This document shows, in pieces, positions 8,108-16,965 of a DNA stretch of 44,948 nt (its first letter is position 1; every line of letters begins with the position of its first letter). Origin of the DNA: a virus. The DNA is taken from positions 1 to 44,948 of the IMG/VR virus record IMGVR_UViG_3300023199_000025. One strand, written 5' to 3'. Made by a program: the position numbers and the translations under genes. The notes beneath the pieces are model-generated. The model did no database searches. It was not told the origin of the DNA and worked only from the letters and a program-made list of their open reading frames with translations.

Positions 8108-10167
8108 TCGTACACCTCAATTTCGTCCGTAACACTTCGTACAGTAAATGGCAAAGGCTTATCTTGTTTTATATAGTATTCAGAATCCCTGTCAAAGCCT
8201 TCAAAAAATGCTACATGCTTTACACCGGAGAACAAAGGAACCGCCTCCCCTGTGTTGTGGTAAGGTTGACGAAATGGAAGCTCTTCTTCTTCTTCACCAT
8301 CTTCGGAATCAGCCCTACCTATTACTGCACCTACTGTATTGTAAAAGTTTATATTAATGTTAGTAATTCTTTGTGTCCTACCTGCAGAGGCACCTTCTCT
8401 AGTTTGAGCCTCTGATAGCATTGGTCGTATTTCTGCAGTTATGTTCTTTCCTACTACTACTTTTGTATACGTATCATTATCTAAGGTTATAGACCCAGAA
8501 GTTACAGTCCTGTTAGGATGCACTGCTCCGTCAGAGAGAACCCCTACCTCCTCTCCTTCTAAATGATCTAAACCTGTAATTGTATCTGTAGCTGCACCGT
8601 CGTACAAGAAATAACTGTCTAAAAATAAACCATCTTCGGGAGCAGAAATAAAAGCTAAGGAAGCTAGTTTTTCTACATAGTACTTAACAGCTCCATTTAT
8701 AGTTCTTTTTACGGTTACCCACACCTCGTCCTCATTTGTACTTCCAGGGATAGTTGTGACCGTCTTAAAAGTACCGTTTAAGCTAGTATGGACATGCCAA
8801 CCTATAACATCATGCTGCCTTTGGTAGGTAATACCCAACAAAGTGCCATCAGATCTTATTGCCCATATTATGTTATGAGGTGTTTGCTGATATGCCCACG
8901 AAACTATGCTATAGTCTCTAGTAATATGTTCTGCTATTACCGCCATATCAGAAGTTGTATAACTATCCACGTTGAAATCGTATACAAATTCGTTTACAGC
9001 TCTTCCATACCTTTCTACAAATAGTGTAGTAACTCCTATCACCAAAGGCTTTAAAGGCTCTGATCCCAGATTTGTTTGTCGTTGAGCTAGCAAATTAGTA
9101 GGAGTTAAAGCAGTTCTATTAGAACCTACTACAGTCCATTCATTTCCAATAGTACCTATATTTAGAGATTGAGTAGATACCATCCATACAATTTTATTCT
9201 GAGTACCAGAATCCAAAGTAAAGGTAATAGCATCACTATCTACTATTGGACTAGACGTACCGAAATCGTCAAAGTCGCCTGCCTTGGATGTCCATACTGT
9301 CTGCCTATTTAGTATGTTAGCACCAAAAACCAGTCTTTGTTGATGGAATGTAACTGTCTCTGGCCACCCGTTAGTGTCACTCCATGCTGCTGGCTGATTA
9401 GTGAAAGTTTTACTTACAAGCTCCCAGCAAGTATGCCCCCACCTTCTTATTATATGGCAGTTTAGTCCTGTTTGAGCTGTGTATACTTCGTCTCCTGACT
9501 GTGCATAGTCAAAATTTTCTATGTCCCATCCAGACAGTAGAGGAAGTACAACAACTTGCCCTGCTACTCCGTCGTTGTTTCTATAAACATCTATGTGAGA
9601 AGACCCTGTAGTATCTAAGCCTGCTCTAGTAATGTTTATAACATGCGGAGGAGGATCGTTTATTGTTATTGTAAAGTCTGTAGTAGGAGTTAATGTAGTT
9701 TCTGTGCCTCCATTATCCGTATGTATAACTGTAATATCATCTATTCCAGACAATATGTAGTCTATGTTATAGTTTCCTGTTCCCGTATATGCTTCATCCT
9801 CTAGTATAGGGTCCGGCGGACAGTAATCTGCAGGAGGGTCTGGGTAGACTACAAGACCGTCTCCAGTAGCAAAAACTACTCTAGGAACTCCGTCGGTGTG
9901 TATAAAAAATATTAAGGTATAGGCTTGACTTTCATTAAAAATAAAGTCAATAGACCGCAGCTTAGGATCGTTAACATCCATTCCTAAAGCTACTAGATCA
10001 TCTATATACTTAGTTCCTGGCCTTCTGGTAGCAGGTCCTTGTGTAGTACATACAGCGTTAGTTAGCTTCTTGCATCCGTTTACAGCTCTTTCAAAATCTG
10101 TACGAGAATACAGAAGAGGAGTGACCTCTCCTGATGTAAACGAATGTGTAAGTCTATGTATAGCCAT
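8104..10167 (-). CDS. Tail nozzle / tail tubular protein B-like
   Basis: 687 residues. The N-terminus (FTSGEVTPLLYSRTDFERA, then GCKKLTNAVCTTQGPATRRPGTKY) is the hallmark of podoviral nozzle or stabilisation proteins: a 'GEV-PL' opening, a 'GC--L-N' segment and an 'RRPGT' turn. The body is beta-rich, with repeated Thr/Asp/Gly strands. The product should cap the tail tube and carry the fibres. The adaptor gene precedes it, with stop and start sharing one base (TAATG). Confidence 0.85.
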   Translation of the reverse strand: MAIHRLTHSFTSGEVTPLLYSRTDFERAVNGCKKLTNAVCTTQGPATRRPGTKYIDDLVALGMDVNDPKLRSIDFIFNESQAYTLIFFIHTDGVPRVVFATGDGLVVYPDPPADYCPPDPILEDEAYTGTGNYNIDYILSGIDDITVIHTDNGGTETTLTPTTDFTITINDPPPHVINITRAGLDTTGSSHIDVYRNNDGVAGQVVVLPLLSGWDIENFDYAQSGDEVYTAQTGLNCHIIRRWGHTCWELVSKTFTNQPAAWSDTNGWPETVTFHQQRLVFGANILNRQTVWTSKAGDFDDFGTSSPIVDSDAITFTLDSGTQNKIVWMVSTQSLNIGTIGNEWTVVGSNRTALTPTNLLAQRQTNLGSEPLKPLVIGVTTLFVERYGRAVNEFVYDFNVDSYTTSDMAVIAEHITRDYSIVSWAYQQTPHNIIWAIRSDGTLLGITYQRQHDVIGWHVHTSLNGTFKTVTTIPGSTNEDEVWVTVKRTINGAVKYYVEKLASLAFISAPEDGLFLDSYFLYDGAATDTITGLDHLEGEEVGVLSDGAVHPNRTVTSGSITLDNDTYTKVVVGKNITAEIRPMLSEAQTREGASAGRTQRITNININFYNTVGAVIGRADSEDGEEEEELPFRQPYHNTGEAVPLFSGVKHVAFFEGFDRDSEYYIKQDKPLPFTVRSVTDEIEVYE

Positions 10168-10796
10168 TAGTTGTGTATTACAGAAGCATAATCAGGGTTT
10201 ACAAAGCTATCGTAATTTGGATCTTCGTCTGGTTCCCTATAATAATTTCCTTGATTTGCATCTGGCTCCACTGCTTCATGGATATCTATTTTGTACTGCT
10301 CTGCTAAAGCCCTTACTAATGTTTTATCCTGAGTTATGGACGGACCCATTTTAATAGCTAACCGCAAAGCTAGAATATCTGCAAATGTATCTGTAAACTC
10401 ATTTACAGGTGTATCGTTAGAGGTATAAAAAATACTAATAGGGTCTGTGTTAGGAGCTGTAGAATCTATAGAAGAATACAACACTCTTTGCATAACATAC
10501 CACTTATCCCTTGTTCCTCTAGGATATACATCCCTCACCATTCTGCAGTCCGAAGGCAACTGGTAGGGGTACATTCCAGTAGGCACCACATCATCGTCTA
10601 AATCCAATTGATTTAGTTGTTTAAACTTTTTAGCAAACCCCCAGTCATACTTTGTTAACAAGTAATCCTTTTGGGTTTCATATAAAGTGCTAGACATTCT
10701 AGCTCTCTTGTTACTTTCATCGAAATCCCTTATCAAGTCCGCACCCAATATAGCTAGAGCTTGATTGCAAATGCCTACTTTAGAATGTACCGCCAT
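10167..10796 (-). CDS. Tail tubular protein A-like adaptor
   Basis: 209 residues. The opening (KVGICNQALAILGAD, then LYETQKDYLLTKYDWGFAKK) is typical of the gp11-type gatekeeper that links portal to nozzle: 'N-AL--LG' followed by 'Y---R/K--LL----W-FA'. Mid-protein 'YPYQLPSDCRMVRDVY' also fits. It lies directly upstream of the nozzle gene and shares one base with it. Length is normal for the family. Confidence 0.85.
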   Translation of the reverse strand: MAVHSKVGICNQALAILGADLIRDFDESNKRARMSSTLYETQKDYLLTKYDWGFAKKFKQLNQLDLDDDVVPTGMYPYQLPSDCRMVRDVYPRGTRDKWYVMQRVLYSSIDSTAPNTDPISIFYTSNDTPVNEFTDTFADILALRLAIKMGPSITQDKTLVRALAEQYKIDIHEAVEPDANQGNYYREPDEDPNYDSFVNPDYASVIHN

Positions 10797-10800
10797 TTAC

Positions 10801-11148
10801 CTATGCCTGAGCTTTAGGAGGAAGTTGAGAAATATCCATGTCTTTATGCCTGTACCTAATGTCCATAATTTCTTCTACTACGTCTGACTTTTTAACTCCT
10901 TCTTCCCATGTTAAGGATTTTCCAAACGCCGACTGCATAGCTTTATTAGCTTCTGCGAATTTCCAATCAGAATCTAAAAGCTCTTGTTCGCTTGCATTTA
11001 CGAAGTCAATAGACCGACCGTGTAAAGGCTCAAAACAATTCTCATTCCCTTCTATCGTGTCTAAATCTACCGTCTGTCCTTGCTGGACATAGGTAATTTT
11101 ACCTTCAATTCGAGTTTGACATGTGTTAACACATACAGCTCTATTCAT
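10801..11148 (-). CDS. Small virion-region protein, unknown
   Basis: 115 residues, no family recognised. It has several Cys near the N-terminus (CVNTCQTR) and a charged helical C-terminal half. It sits between the capsid/cement pair and the adaptor. A strong hairpin lies just upstream between it and the cement gene, so it may be expressed below the capsid genes. Location suggests a minor head or neck protein; this is inference. Confidence 0.7.
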   Translation of the reverse strand: MNRAVCVNTCQTRIEGKITYVQQGQTVDLDTIEGNENCFEPLHGRSIDFVNASEQELLDSDWKFAEANKAMQSAFGKSLTWEEGVKKSDVVEEIMDIRYRHKDMDISQLPPKAQA

Positions 11149-11167
11149 TTAAGCCTCCGTTGTTAGT

Positions 11168-11191
11168 GGGAGGGCCCCTCAGGACCCTCCC
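11168..11191 (-). terminator. GC-rich hairpin after capsid/cement genes
   Basis: GGGAGGG and CCCTCCC pair, extended inward by a wobble and two G-C pairs around a TGAG loop, about 10 bp in all. On the late (minus) strand no T tract follows; on the plus strand a short CTTTATT follows. It sits where T7 has its partial terminator after the capsid gene. It could act as a leaky terminator or an mRNA-end stabiliser keeping capsid mRNA abundant. Confidence 0.55.
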
Positions 11192-11201
11192 TTTATTGGT
11201 G

Positions 11202-11561
11202 TTATACAGCGGTCTGGATGCCCGGCATGACAATGCCGCAAGACCAAGTACCGCCAGTGCTACCGGACAAGGTAACCTGAGAGTACCTTTTAACTCCAGC
11301 GTTAGGCACCACAAAGTTAATCCCGGCATTAGCTTCAGCAGGAGTCACCACAAGGGATGCCTCTGTAGCGTGGCCGGAACCAGAGGTAGCGCTAGTCTGG
11401 AAGGCGAAAGTAAGGTTCCCAGCAGAAGTCAAGCTGTGCCCCTGAATAAAAATATTCAAAGGCTCGCCTTTACCTGCGTCTACTACAGTAAGATCTACTT
11501 CTGTAGGGGTTCCTCCATGCGCCAGATCGTCAGCATACATGGTGTCGTTGTCTAAAATCAT
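11202..11561 (-). CDS. Capsid cement protein, Bbp16-like
   Basis: 119 residues, all-beta in appearance, opening MILDNDTMYADD, with VDAGKGEPLNIFIQ in the middle. This fits the Bbp16-type cement/decoration family of BPP-1-like phages, whose members start 'MILD---LFSD' and contain 'G-GEPL-I---V'. It lies directly after the major capsid gene behind a GGAGAT ribosome-binding site. GC-rich codon choice, like the capsid gene, suggests high expression. Confidence 0.8.
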   Translation of the reverse strand: MILDNDTMYADDLAHGGTPTEVDLTVVDAGKGEPLNIFIQGHSLTSAGNLTFAFQTSATSGSGHATEASLVVTPAEANAGINFVVPNAGVKRYSQVTLSGSTGGTWSCGIVMPGIQTAV

Positions 11562-11578
11562 TACAAATCTCCTAAATA

Positions 11579-12601
11579 TTAGGTAACTCGGGTTTCAGTT
11601 TCCAGAATGGCATTGCATTCTTTAATGGGACGTCGACGGAATGCCAGAACTTCTTTACCAAACACCTCAGTAATACCTAAAGAAGCATTAGCTTTATCGA
11701 CAGCAGCCAGATCCAACATAGCGCTAATAGCTGCACCACAGTAGAACACACCCATGTTACGACCGGGAGCCGGAACTGCGTGCATAGCCTTGACCATGTT
11801 CTGATACAAGGACTTCTGGTTAGCTGCAGTTTCCATGGTGGTAACATCAATGTTAGCTACACGAACGATGTACCTCCAGTCCCGGACCGAGAGTCCCATC
11901 TTCCACTGATAATGAGACTGGTAACCACGGAAACGGCCTCCGTCGTTGTCCACCAAAGTAACTTCACCAAGATCTTCTGTTAAAAGACCTGCCTGAGACC
12001 CTTTAGGATAGATGCCATGAACAGTATTTTCTCCCCATACAACGTACCAGAGAGAAGTCAAGTTAGACGTATCTCCATGGTCAATCACATGAGTCAACTG
12101 ACCAGAGCCAGTCACTGCGGTAGGCTTGCCTGCTAGAGTTAAATCGTCATATCGAGGAGCAAAGCCTAAAAATTTCTCAGGATCGGTAGCTGTATCTCCG
12201 TAGAACAGAGTATTAGCCATTTCCTGGGACATACCTTCGATATGCGGAGAATCCTCCGAAAGACGAAACTCTGCGGTGTTGCCATTCAGCATAGCCAGGT
12301 CCTTATCAACCTCCGAAAAGGTTTCCAGCATGCCGATAGTATCATCTACCTGAGCCGTGGAGCTTTTAGTAGGACGAACACCATAGTTCAGCTTTCTCCA
12401 AGCGGGCGTCGGAGTATCGGACCGAACCGTAGTACGATGCCCAGTGGGCAGGTTGCCTTCGATAAGAGGAATGTCCTCCACGATGGGGTTAGATTCCTGA
12501 AGCAATTCAGCAATCTTAGCGACAGAACCATCGGGATCCAGTCGTTTTGTAACATTTACCAAATTAGGGAGTTCTCCTCCCTGATACGGTACGTAAGCCA
12601 T
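11579..12601 (-). CDS. Major capsid protein (epsilon15 gp7 / BPP-1 type)
   Basis: 340 residues. The segment DIPLIEGNLPTGHRTTVRSD, then PAWRKLNYGV and the 'FSEVDKDLAMLNGN' block are characteristic of HK97-fold capsid proteins of the GP7/Bbp17 group. 'EGMSQEMANTLFYGD' is also typical. It is flanked by a scaffold-like gene upstream and the cement gene downstream. Codons are visibly more GC-rich and uniform than in surrounding genes, consistent with translational selection on the most abundant virion protein. Ribosome-binding site GGAGAC lies just upstream. Confidence 0.92.
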   Translation of the reverse strand: MAYVPYQGGELPNLVNVTKRLDPDGSVAKIAELLQESNPIVEDIPLIEGNLPTGHRTTVRSDTPTPAWRKLNYGVRPTKSSTAQVDDTIGMLETFSEVDKDLAMLNGNTAEFRLSEDSPHIEGMSQEMANTLFYGDTATDPEKFLGFAPRYDDLTLAGKPTAVTGSGQLTHVIDHGDTSNLTSLWYVVWGENTVHGIYPKGSQAGLLTEDLGEVTLVDNDGGRFRGYQSHYQWKMGLSVRDWRYIVRVANIDVTTMETAANQKSLYQNMVKAMHAVPAPGRNMGVFYCGAAISAMLDLAAVDKANASLGITEVFGKEVLAFRRRPIKECNAILETETRVT

Positions 12602-12614
12602 TGTAGTCTCCTAC

Positions 12615-13334
12615 TTAATTTTGTTTACTTGGGTGATTTTTACCAAACAACGCTTGTGCTGCCGTTGTTTTTCCAGTAGGCCTATTCACTTCGGAAGGAA
12701 GGAATCCGCCTTCTTTGAACTCTTGTCCCATTTCTAGGAAAAAGTCCAAAACAGCAGGGTGATTTCCATACCCTGTGCTATCCAATAGCTCAGTTAATTT
12801 GCCAGACTTATCCACAGTCTTTAGAGTCCTTCTTACTAATGCGAGATTAGTATCCTTGTTGTCTCCCCATTCCTCGACATGAGCCTCTCCAGCCTCTCTA
12901 ATCTGCTTCTGTTGGTACTTATCCATTTCAGTCATGTAAGAACCAAAGAACTGCAGAGAGTTATCCAGCTGACTCTGCGTCATATCGTTATTGTGAGCAA
13001 ATTCACCAACTTCCTGGGGCATACCTTCTGGTAATGTGTACTCAGTAGGAGCAGGAACCTCTCGTTCAGTCTTTTTAGTTTCATCAGACTCGGTAGAGGT
13101 CTCCTCAGATGAAGCACTTTTTTCAGAAGTCTTATCTTCGGTAGAAGATTCTTTTGTACCCTCTTCTGAGGGCTTTTCGGAGGCTGCATTAGTCTCCGTA
13201 GTTTCTTTAGTTTCTGTAGTCTTTTCAGACTCAGAAGCAGTAGCTACAGTAGACTCTTCCGTAGATTCCTCCGAAGAAGCTTTAGGAAGAGTCCATGTAG
13301 TTTCTTTAGTTTGTTCAGCGGTCTCAGTAGTCAT
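12615..13334 (-). CDS. Scaffold-like acidic protein
   Basis: 239 residues. The first ~95 are almost pure Thr, Ser, Glu and Lys repeats (low-complexity, strongly acidic). Residues ~95-239 are charged and helical. Position immediately upstream of the capsid gene and composition fit a capsid assembly scaffold. The ending NRPTGKTTAAQALFGKNH, with basic residues near the C-terminus, could be the coat-binding part, as in other scaffolds. It overlaps the upstream gene by 11 bp. Confidence 0.7.
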   Translation of the reverse strand: MTTETAEQTKETTWTLPKASSEESTEESTVATASESEKTTETKETTETNAASEKPSEEGTKESSTEDKTSEKSASSEETSTESDETKKTEREVPAPTEYTLPEGMPQEVGEFAHNNDMTQSQLDNSLQFFGSYMTEMDKYQQKQIREAGEAHVEEWGDNKDTNLALVRRTLKTVDKSGKLTELLDSTGYGNHPAVLDFFLEMGQEFKEGGFLPSEVNRPTGKTTAAQALFGKNHPSKQN

Positions 13335-13617
13335 TCTCAGTTTCCTCAGTATCTGTAGAGTCTTCAGTCATTTCTCTAGTATGCTTTAAAAGCATATTAG
13401 GGTATACGGTAGGATCCGCTTCATTGAGCATTTCAATTATAGCTAATCCTATTGATTTTTTACCTAGCATATAATAGGTATCATTGTCTCCAGTATAGCA
13501 ATCCGAATACAAGTTACACAACGATAGCAAATGATATACTATATCCCTTCCTGATTTAGTAGAAGCAAATTTAGCAAAATCTTCTACCATTATTTGGTAC
13601 GATTTTTCGTCATTCAT
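13324..13617 (-). CDS. Bbp19-like small head-region protein
   Basis: 97 residues. DFAKFASTKSGRDIVYHLLS, then a C-terminal helix with GKKSIGLAIIEML, resembles the Bbp19-like phage domain ('F-TP-GR-VL--L', later 'G-R-VAL-I'). Such proteins sit between portal and scaffold in BPP-1-like phages; their role is unknown. The tail is acidic. It shares one base with the portal gene's stop. Confidence 0.6.
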   Translation of the reverse strand: MNDEKSYQIMVEDFAKFASTKSGRDIVYHLLSLCNLYSDCYTGDNDTYYMLGKKSIGLAIIEMLNEADPTVYPNMLLKHTREMTEDSTDTEETENDY

Positions 13618-15338
13618 TATCGTATTCCTGCATCGCCTGCTTCCCTTTGAGTTTCTACTAGAGTTAATCCTGCTTCTGCTCTAGTTTTTCCTGCTTGAGC
13701 TTCCTTAAGTTCGGCTTCTGTCCCTATCTGCTGAGCTGCCGCAGCCTCTTCCTTTTCTTGCTGTGCTTTTTGAGCTTCTGCACGCTCCCTTCGTATCTTT
13801 TCTACCTCTTCTCTAGACCTTAAGATACCTAAATCAACGCCTTCTATCTCTGCTCTCTGGACTGCAGCCGAATCTGGATCAACATTATCCAAAATTTCAG
13901 GACTAAACTGAGCAGCAGACCCGAGAAACGCCATAAAAGCGTCTGTACCCTGAGCTTTAACCGCTTTTTGAGCCACCGCCATGGGGCTTATTAGCTCTAC
14001 ATTGAAGTCGCCTGCCAAATCCTCCAATTCTGGAGGTAATTCAGGCAACATATCCTTTCGTCGCATAATATTAAAGCAACGATTGATCACAGGAATGAAA
14101 TATTCAAACTGAAGTCTCTCTACAACGGGACCTAACCTAAAAAGTTTCTCTTGGTCTTGGGCTATAACCTGCGTAGCCTTTAATGGGGATGCATTTGGGT
14201 CCCTAGAAGCAGTTAAAAAGACATCATTGTAAAAATTTCGCTGAATTCGCTCTTCCACTCTTTCTACTGCAGCACTTACTCCCTGGTAATCGAACAATTG
14301 ACGTTCGTATATGGACCCTACTTTCTCATTAGGGTTAGCATAGTAGTTAACTCCGCCGGGCAGCGATGAAACTTTGCCTTTCATTCTAGTAGGAGCATTA
14401 AGAGGAGGGTTTATAGCCTTATGAGTAGCCATTAAGAAGGACTTTTCCATCTCTTGAAGCCTCTTAATGTCTGGTAAAGCTCTAGACCCGGGCCCTATAC
14501 CATATGTATCAGAGCCTATAGTACCCCATCTTGCTACTGGATAAGGAAATTCATAGAAACCGTCTATCTGCAAAGGCTCTTGGTCTTCACTTTTCCTTTG
14601 AGAGTTAGGCGATTTTACCTCATAAAACACTCTTGTGTACTTTTTGTCTCTATGATTTTCCTTAATTATATATTCTAGTACTGTAACATTGGTTTTATCT
14701 ATCCCTTCCCTATTTTCACTAACATTTCTTCGAACTTCTTCGCTAGCTGTTTCAGGAAAATGCTCAACTAACTTGCGTTGAGACATGAAAATAGTCCTTG
14801 AAAAAGGATTAGGAGTCTGAGTCACATCCATAGAGAAGGAAAATTCTCCAGCAGTAAGCAACTCGAACCTAAAAGGTACAAAGTCAGACTCAGTATCTTC
14901 TCCTACATAGGTGCATGCAGTCCCAAAACCTGCATATTCTATGTAAAAGCTGTTAATCATGCTATAAAAATTGCTCTCATGAAGTGCAGCATGTAGCAAT
15001 TTTTCGGAATTTTGCAGCCATTCTACTAAAGGCGTAACACCGTTTAAAGATTCTTCAGCCCATTTGAGGGAAAACCATGGCAAAGTAGGCGAAGTTAGCC
15101 TTCCATGCATATTGGAAGTCAAAATGTAAAGAGCATCTTCTCCAACAGAGTTAATAACATTATTGTTAGTTAGCTTTCTTTTCCTTGGAGCATTATATGT
15201 CTGGAAAATACCACGGCCAGGCAGCAAATTTTCGTTGATCTGTCTCCACTCTGCTTCCCATTCACTTCTCTCATCCCGAAGTTCCTTTTCACTTCGGAAT
15301 ACCTTTTCTGCTTTTAGAGATTCTGGTAGTTCTTCCAT
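13617..15338 (-). CDS. Portal / head-tail connector protein
   Basis: 573 residues, the usual size for podoviral head-to-tail connectors. It opens with 'SEKELRDERSEWEAEWRQIN', includes 'SNMHGRLTSPTLPWFSLKW', and ends in a long Glu/Ala/Gln/Arg helix. The 'YGIGPGSRALPDIKRLQEME' segment is a strong family marker. It forms the dodecameric ring through which DNA is packaged and ejected. Gene order (terminase, small proteins, portal, scaffold, capsid) supports the call. It shares one base with each neighbour. Confidence 0.92.
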   Translation of the reverse strand: MEELPESLKAEKVFRSEKELRDERSEWEAEWRQINENLLPGRGIFQTYNAPRKRKLTNNNVINSVGEDALYILTSNMHGRLTSPTLPWFSLKWAEESLNGVTPLVEWLQNSEKLLHAALHESNFYSMINSFYIEYAGFGTACTYVGEDTESDFVPFRFELLTAGEFSFSMDVTQTPNPFSRTIFMSQRKLVEHFPETASEEVRRNVSENREGIDKTNVTVLEYIIKENHRDKKYTRVFYEVKSPNSQRKSEDQEPLQIDGFYEFPYPVARWGTIGSDTYGIGPGSRALPDIKRLQEMEKSFLMATHKAINPPLNAPTRMKGKVSSLPGGVNYYANPNEKVGSIYERQLFDYQGVSAAVERVEERIQRNFYNDVFLTASRDPNASPLKATQVIAQDQEKLFRLGPVVERLQFEYFIPVINRCFNIMRRKDMLPELPPELEDLAGDFNVELISPMAVAQKAVKAQGTDAFMAFLGSAAQFSPEILDNVDPDSAAVQRAEIEGVDLGILRSREEVEKIRRERAEAQKAQQEKEEAAAAQQIGTEAELKEAQAGKTRAEAGLTLVETQREAGDAGIR

Positions 15339-15670
15339 TACTCTTCAACCAATAGGGAGCCTGTGGTTTCAGCTTCTTCTTCGTCTAGCAAAGGAGAAGT
15401 AAGAATCGTATCTTGCCTATTCTTCTTTTTAGCTTGATTTAAAGTTTCCTCTCCTTTTAGTTTATTTCTAAGCTCTTCCTGCTTTTCTCTCCAGTTTATT
15501 TCTGGTTCTTCAAACACTTGAGGAGCCTCCGGAAGTTGGGGCATAGCAGTTTGCTGGCTGACCATAGACATCATCTGAGCCATCATAGCCATCACGGGTC
15601 CAAAGTCCGCTTGAGGAGGCTCTGGTATAGTAGAAATCGGAGGAGGCGGCGTTGGACTGGATTTACCCAT
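15338..15670 (-). CDS. Small Pro/Met/Gln-rich head-region protein
   Basis: 110 residues. The N-terminus is proline-rich, followed by a Met/Gln-rich stretch (VMAMMAQMMSMVSQQ) and a charged helix. The C-terminus has KKNRQDTILTSPLLDEEE and ends in TGSLLVEE. An 'R--TILTSPL' motif near the C-terminus recurs in small proteins next to portal genes of many podoviruses. Function is unknown; probably a minor virion or packaging accessory. Confidence 0.65.
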   Translation of the reverse strand: MGKSSPTPPPPISTIPEPPQADFGPVMAMMAQMMSMVSQQTAMPQLPEAPQVFEEPEINWREKQEELRNKLKGEETLNQAKKKNRQDTILTSPLLDEEEAETTGSLLVEE

Positions 15671-15671
15671 A

Positions 15672-16373
15672 TTAACCTCCTAATATAGTTGTAGATCCAA
15701 GAGTTTCATCTTCATCGCTCGTTGCAAGACTCTTTGTTTGTCTTTTTCTACCTCTGCTTCGGCTTACTGTCCTTTCGCTTCCAGACTTTTGTTCTGTAAC
15801 GTTTTCTGCATTACCTCGTTCTAGATCAAAACCTTCGAAACCTTCAACTGCACCTACTTGATCAAACAAAGTTTCGAGTCGAGTCTGAGCACCTTCTCCC
15901 CATATAGATGCAAAGTAGTCTTGAATCCTCTGTTGCTTCTGTTCTTCCGGAACTTGAAACTCTACACCTAAAAGGGCAGCGTTAGCGGCTTCACTTTTAA
16001 GCTGATTGTTAATAAAGTCCGTAGCAGTAGTAGCTGCATCGAGATACTCAGAATATAGTTCGTCTCTTTCTCTGCGTTTTGCAGCAAGCTCAGCTTCTCT
16101 TTGTTGTTGCGCCAGAGCTGCAGCTTGATCGGAGGCTGAAGACTGGCTACTTGAAAAAATAGCTCCTAAGTCTGGCATCTCGAAAGCGGGAGCTGGAGGA
16201 GGCTTATTAGCATTTTCTACCCTATTAACATAGCCTTCCCAAGTGCCTCCGCCAGAAAAGTTGGGCACCATAGAGTTTCCGTGCTGTTTCTTAGCAGCCT
16301 CTACATACTGTCGTCTTGCATCACCTTTATATCCTGCAGGACCTCTACTTCCACCGCCTTTTTTACCACCCAT
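15672..16373 (-). CDS. Small virion-region protein, unknown
   Basis: 233 residues. The N-terminus is basic and Gly-rich (GGKKGGGSRGPAGYKG), the middle is an Ala/Gln/Glu/Arg coiled-coil-like stretch, and the C-terminus is Ser/Arg-rich ending in TLGSTTILGG, echoing the ending of its downstream neighbour. No family recognised. Placement between terminase and portal genes suggests a minor head protein. Confidence 0.65.
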   Translation of the reverse strand: MGGKKGGGSRGPAGYKGDARRQYVEAAKKQHGNSMVPNFSGGGTWEGYVNRVENANKPPPAPAFEMPDLGAIFSSSQSSASDQAAALAQQQREAELAAKRRERDELYSEYLDAATTATDFINNQLKSEAANAALLGVEFQVPEEQKQQRIQDYFASIWGEGAQTRLETLFDQVGAVEGFEGFDLERGNAENVTEQKSGSERTVSRSRGRKRQTKSLATSDEDETLGSTTILGG

Positions 16374-16374
16374 T

Positions 16375-16965
16375 CTAGTGTCCTCGTATCTTTACAGTAA
16401 TCATTGCATCACTTATAGTGTCTATATAGTGAAGCCCTTTAGGAAGAACGCCTATTTTAGAAAACCCTGCCTGAAGCACAAAATGGCAAGCAAGCCTATG
16501 CACAGTAGGTGTTAATCCGAATATAGTTTCTAAATACGGTGTATCCGGCTTTTCAGCATTGACCCAGTCATTAAGAACAAGATCAGTAACCTGGTCAGCT
16601 AGAGCTATCTTAGTCTTATAGTCGAGGTCTTGCCTCATGCTAAAGTGGACTTGAGCAGCTCTGCCTGTAAAATTCTCTAAAGTAAACTCAGCTACCATAT
16701 AGCCATCAGTGCAATATATAACAGCAAACGTCTGGTAGTTAGGATCCATCTGTAAACATAAGTCTACCACTTCATCCACCTGCGGATCTTTTATATCTGC
16801 CCATCTATGCTTAAGCTGATCGCTATTGTATAGCTCTTGCCAATAATTAGTAATATGTTCTTTGGATAGATACGATATAGGAATAGCCATATAAGACTCT
16901 TCCAATCCAATCTCATGACAATACTCAACCAGGGTAGAACTTAGCTGTTCTGCTGTTGATTCCAT
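16375..16965 (-). CDS. GNAT-fold-like phage protein
   Basis: 196 residues. The centre (YMVAEFTLENFTGRAAQVHF), then a helix, and the late segment HFVLQAGFSKIGVLPKGLHY resemble phage GNAT-like acetyltransferase families found near head genes (DUF2824/DUF2833 type). In these, 'GR---IHF' and 'F---GF--VG--P---' bracket the acetyl-CoA site. The classic Q/R-x-x-G-x-G/A loop is not obvious, so activity is uncertain. It overlaps the terminase gene by 25 bp. Confidence 0.5.
   Translation of the reverse strand: MESTAEQLSSTLVEYCHEIGLEESYMAIPISYLSKEHITNYWQELYNSDQLKHRWADIKDPQVDEVVDLCLQMDPNYQTFAVIYCTDGYMVAEFTLENFTGRAAQVHFSMRQDLDYKTKIALADQVTDLVLNDWVNAEKPDTPYLETIFGLTPTVHRLACHFVLQAGFSKIGVLPKGLHYIDTISDAMITVKIRGH

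Noticed and set aside
13036-13389. Plus-strand Ser/Val-rich open frame
   Set aside because: Antisense of the Thr/Ser/Glu-rich scaffold N-terminus; compositional shadow.
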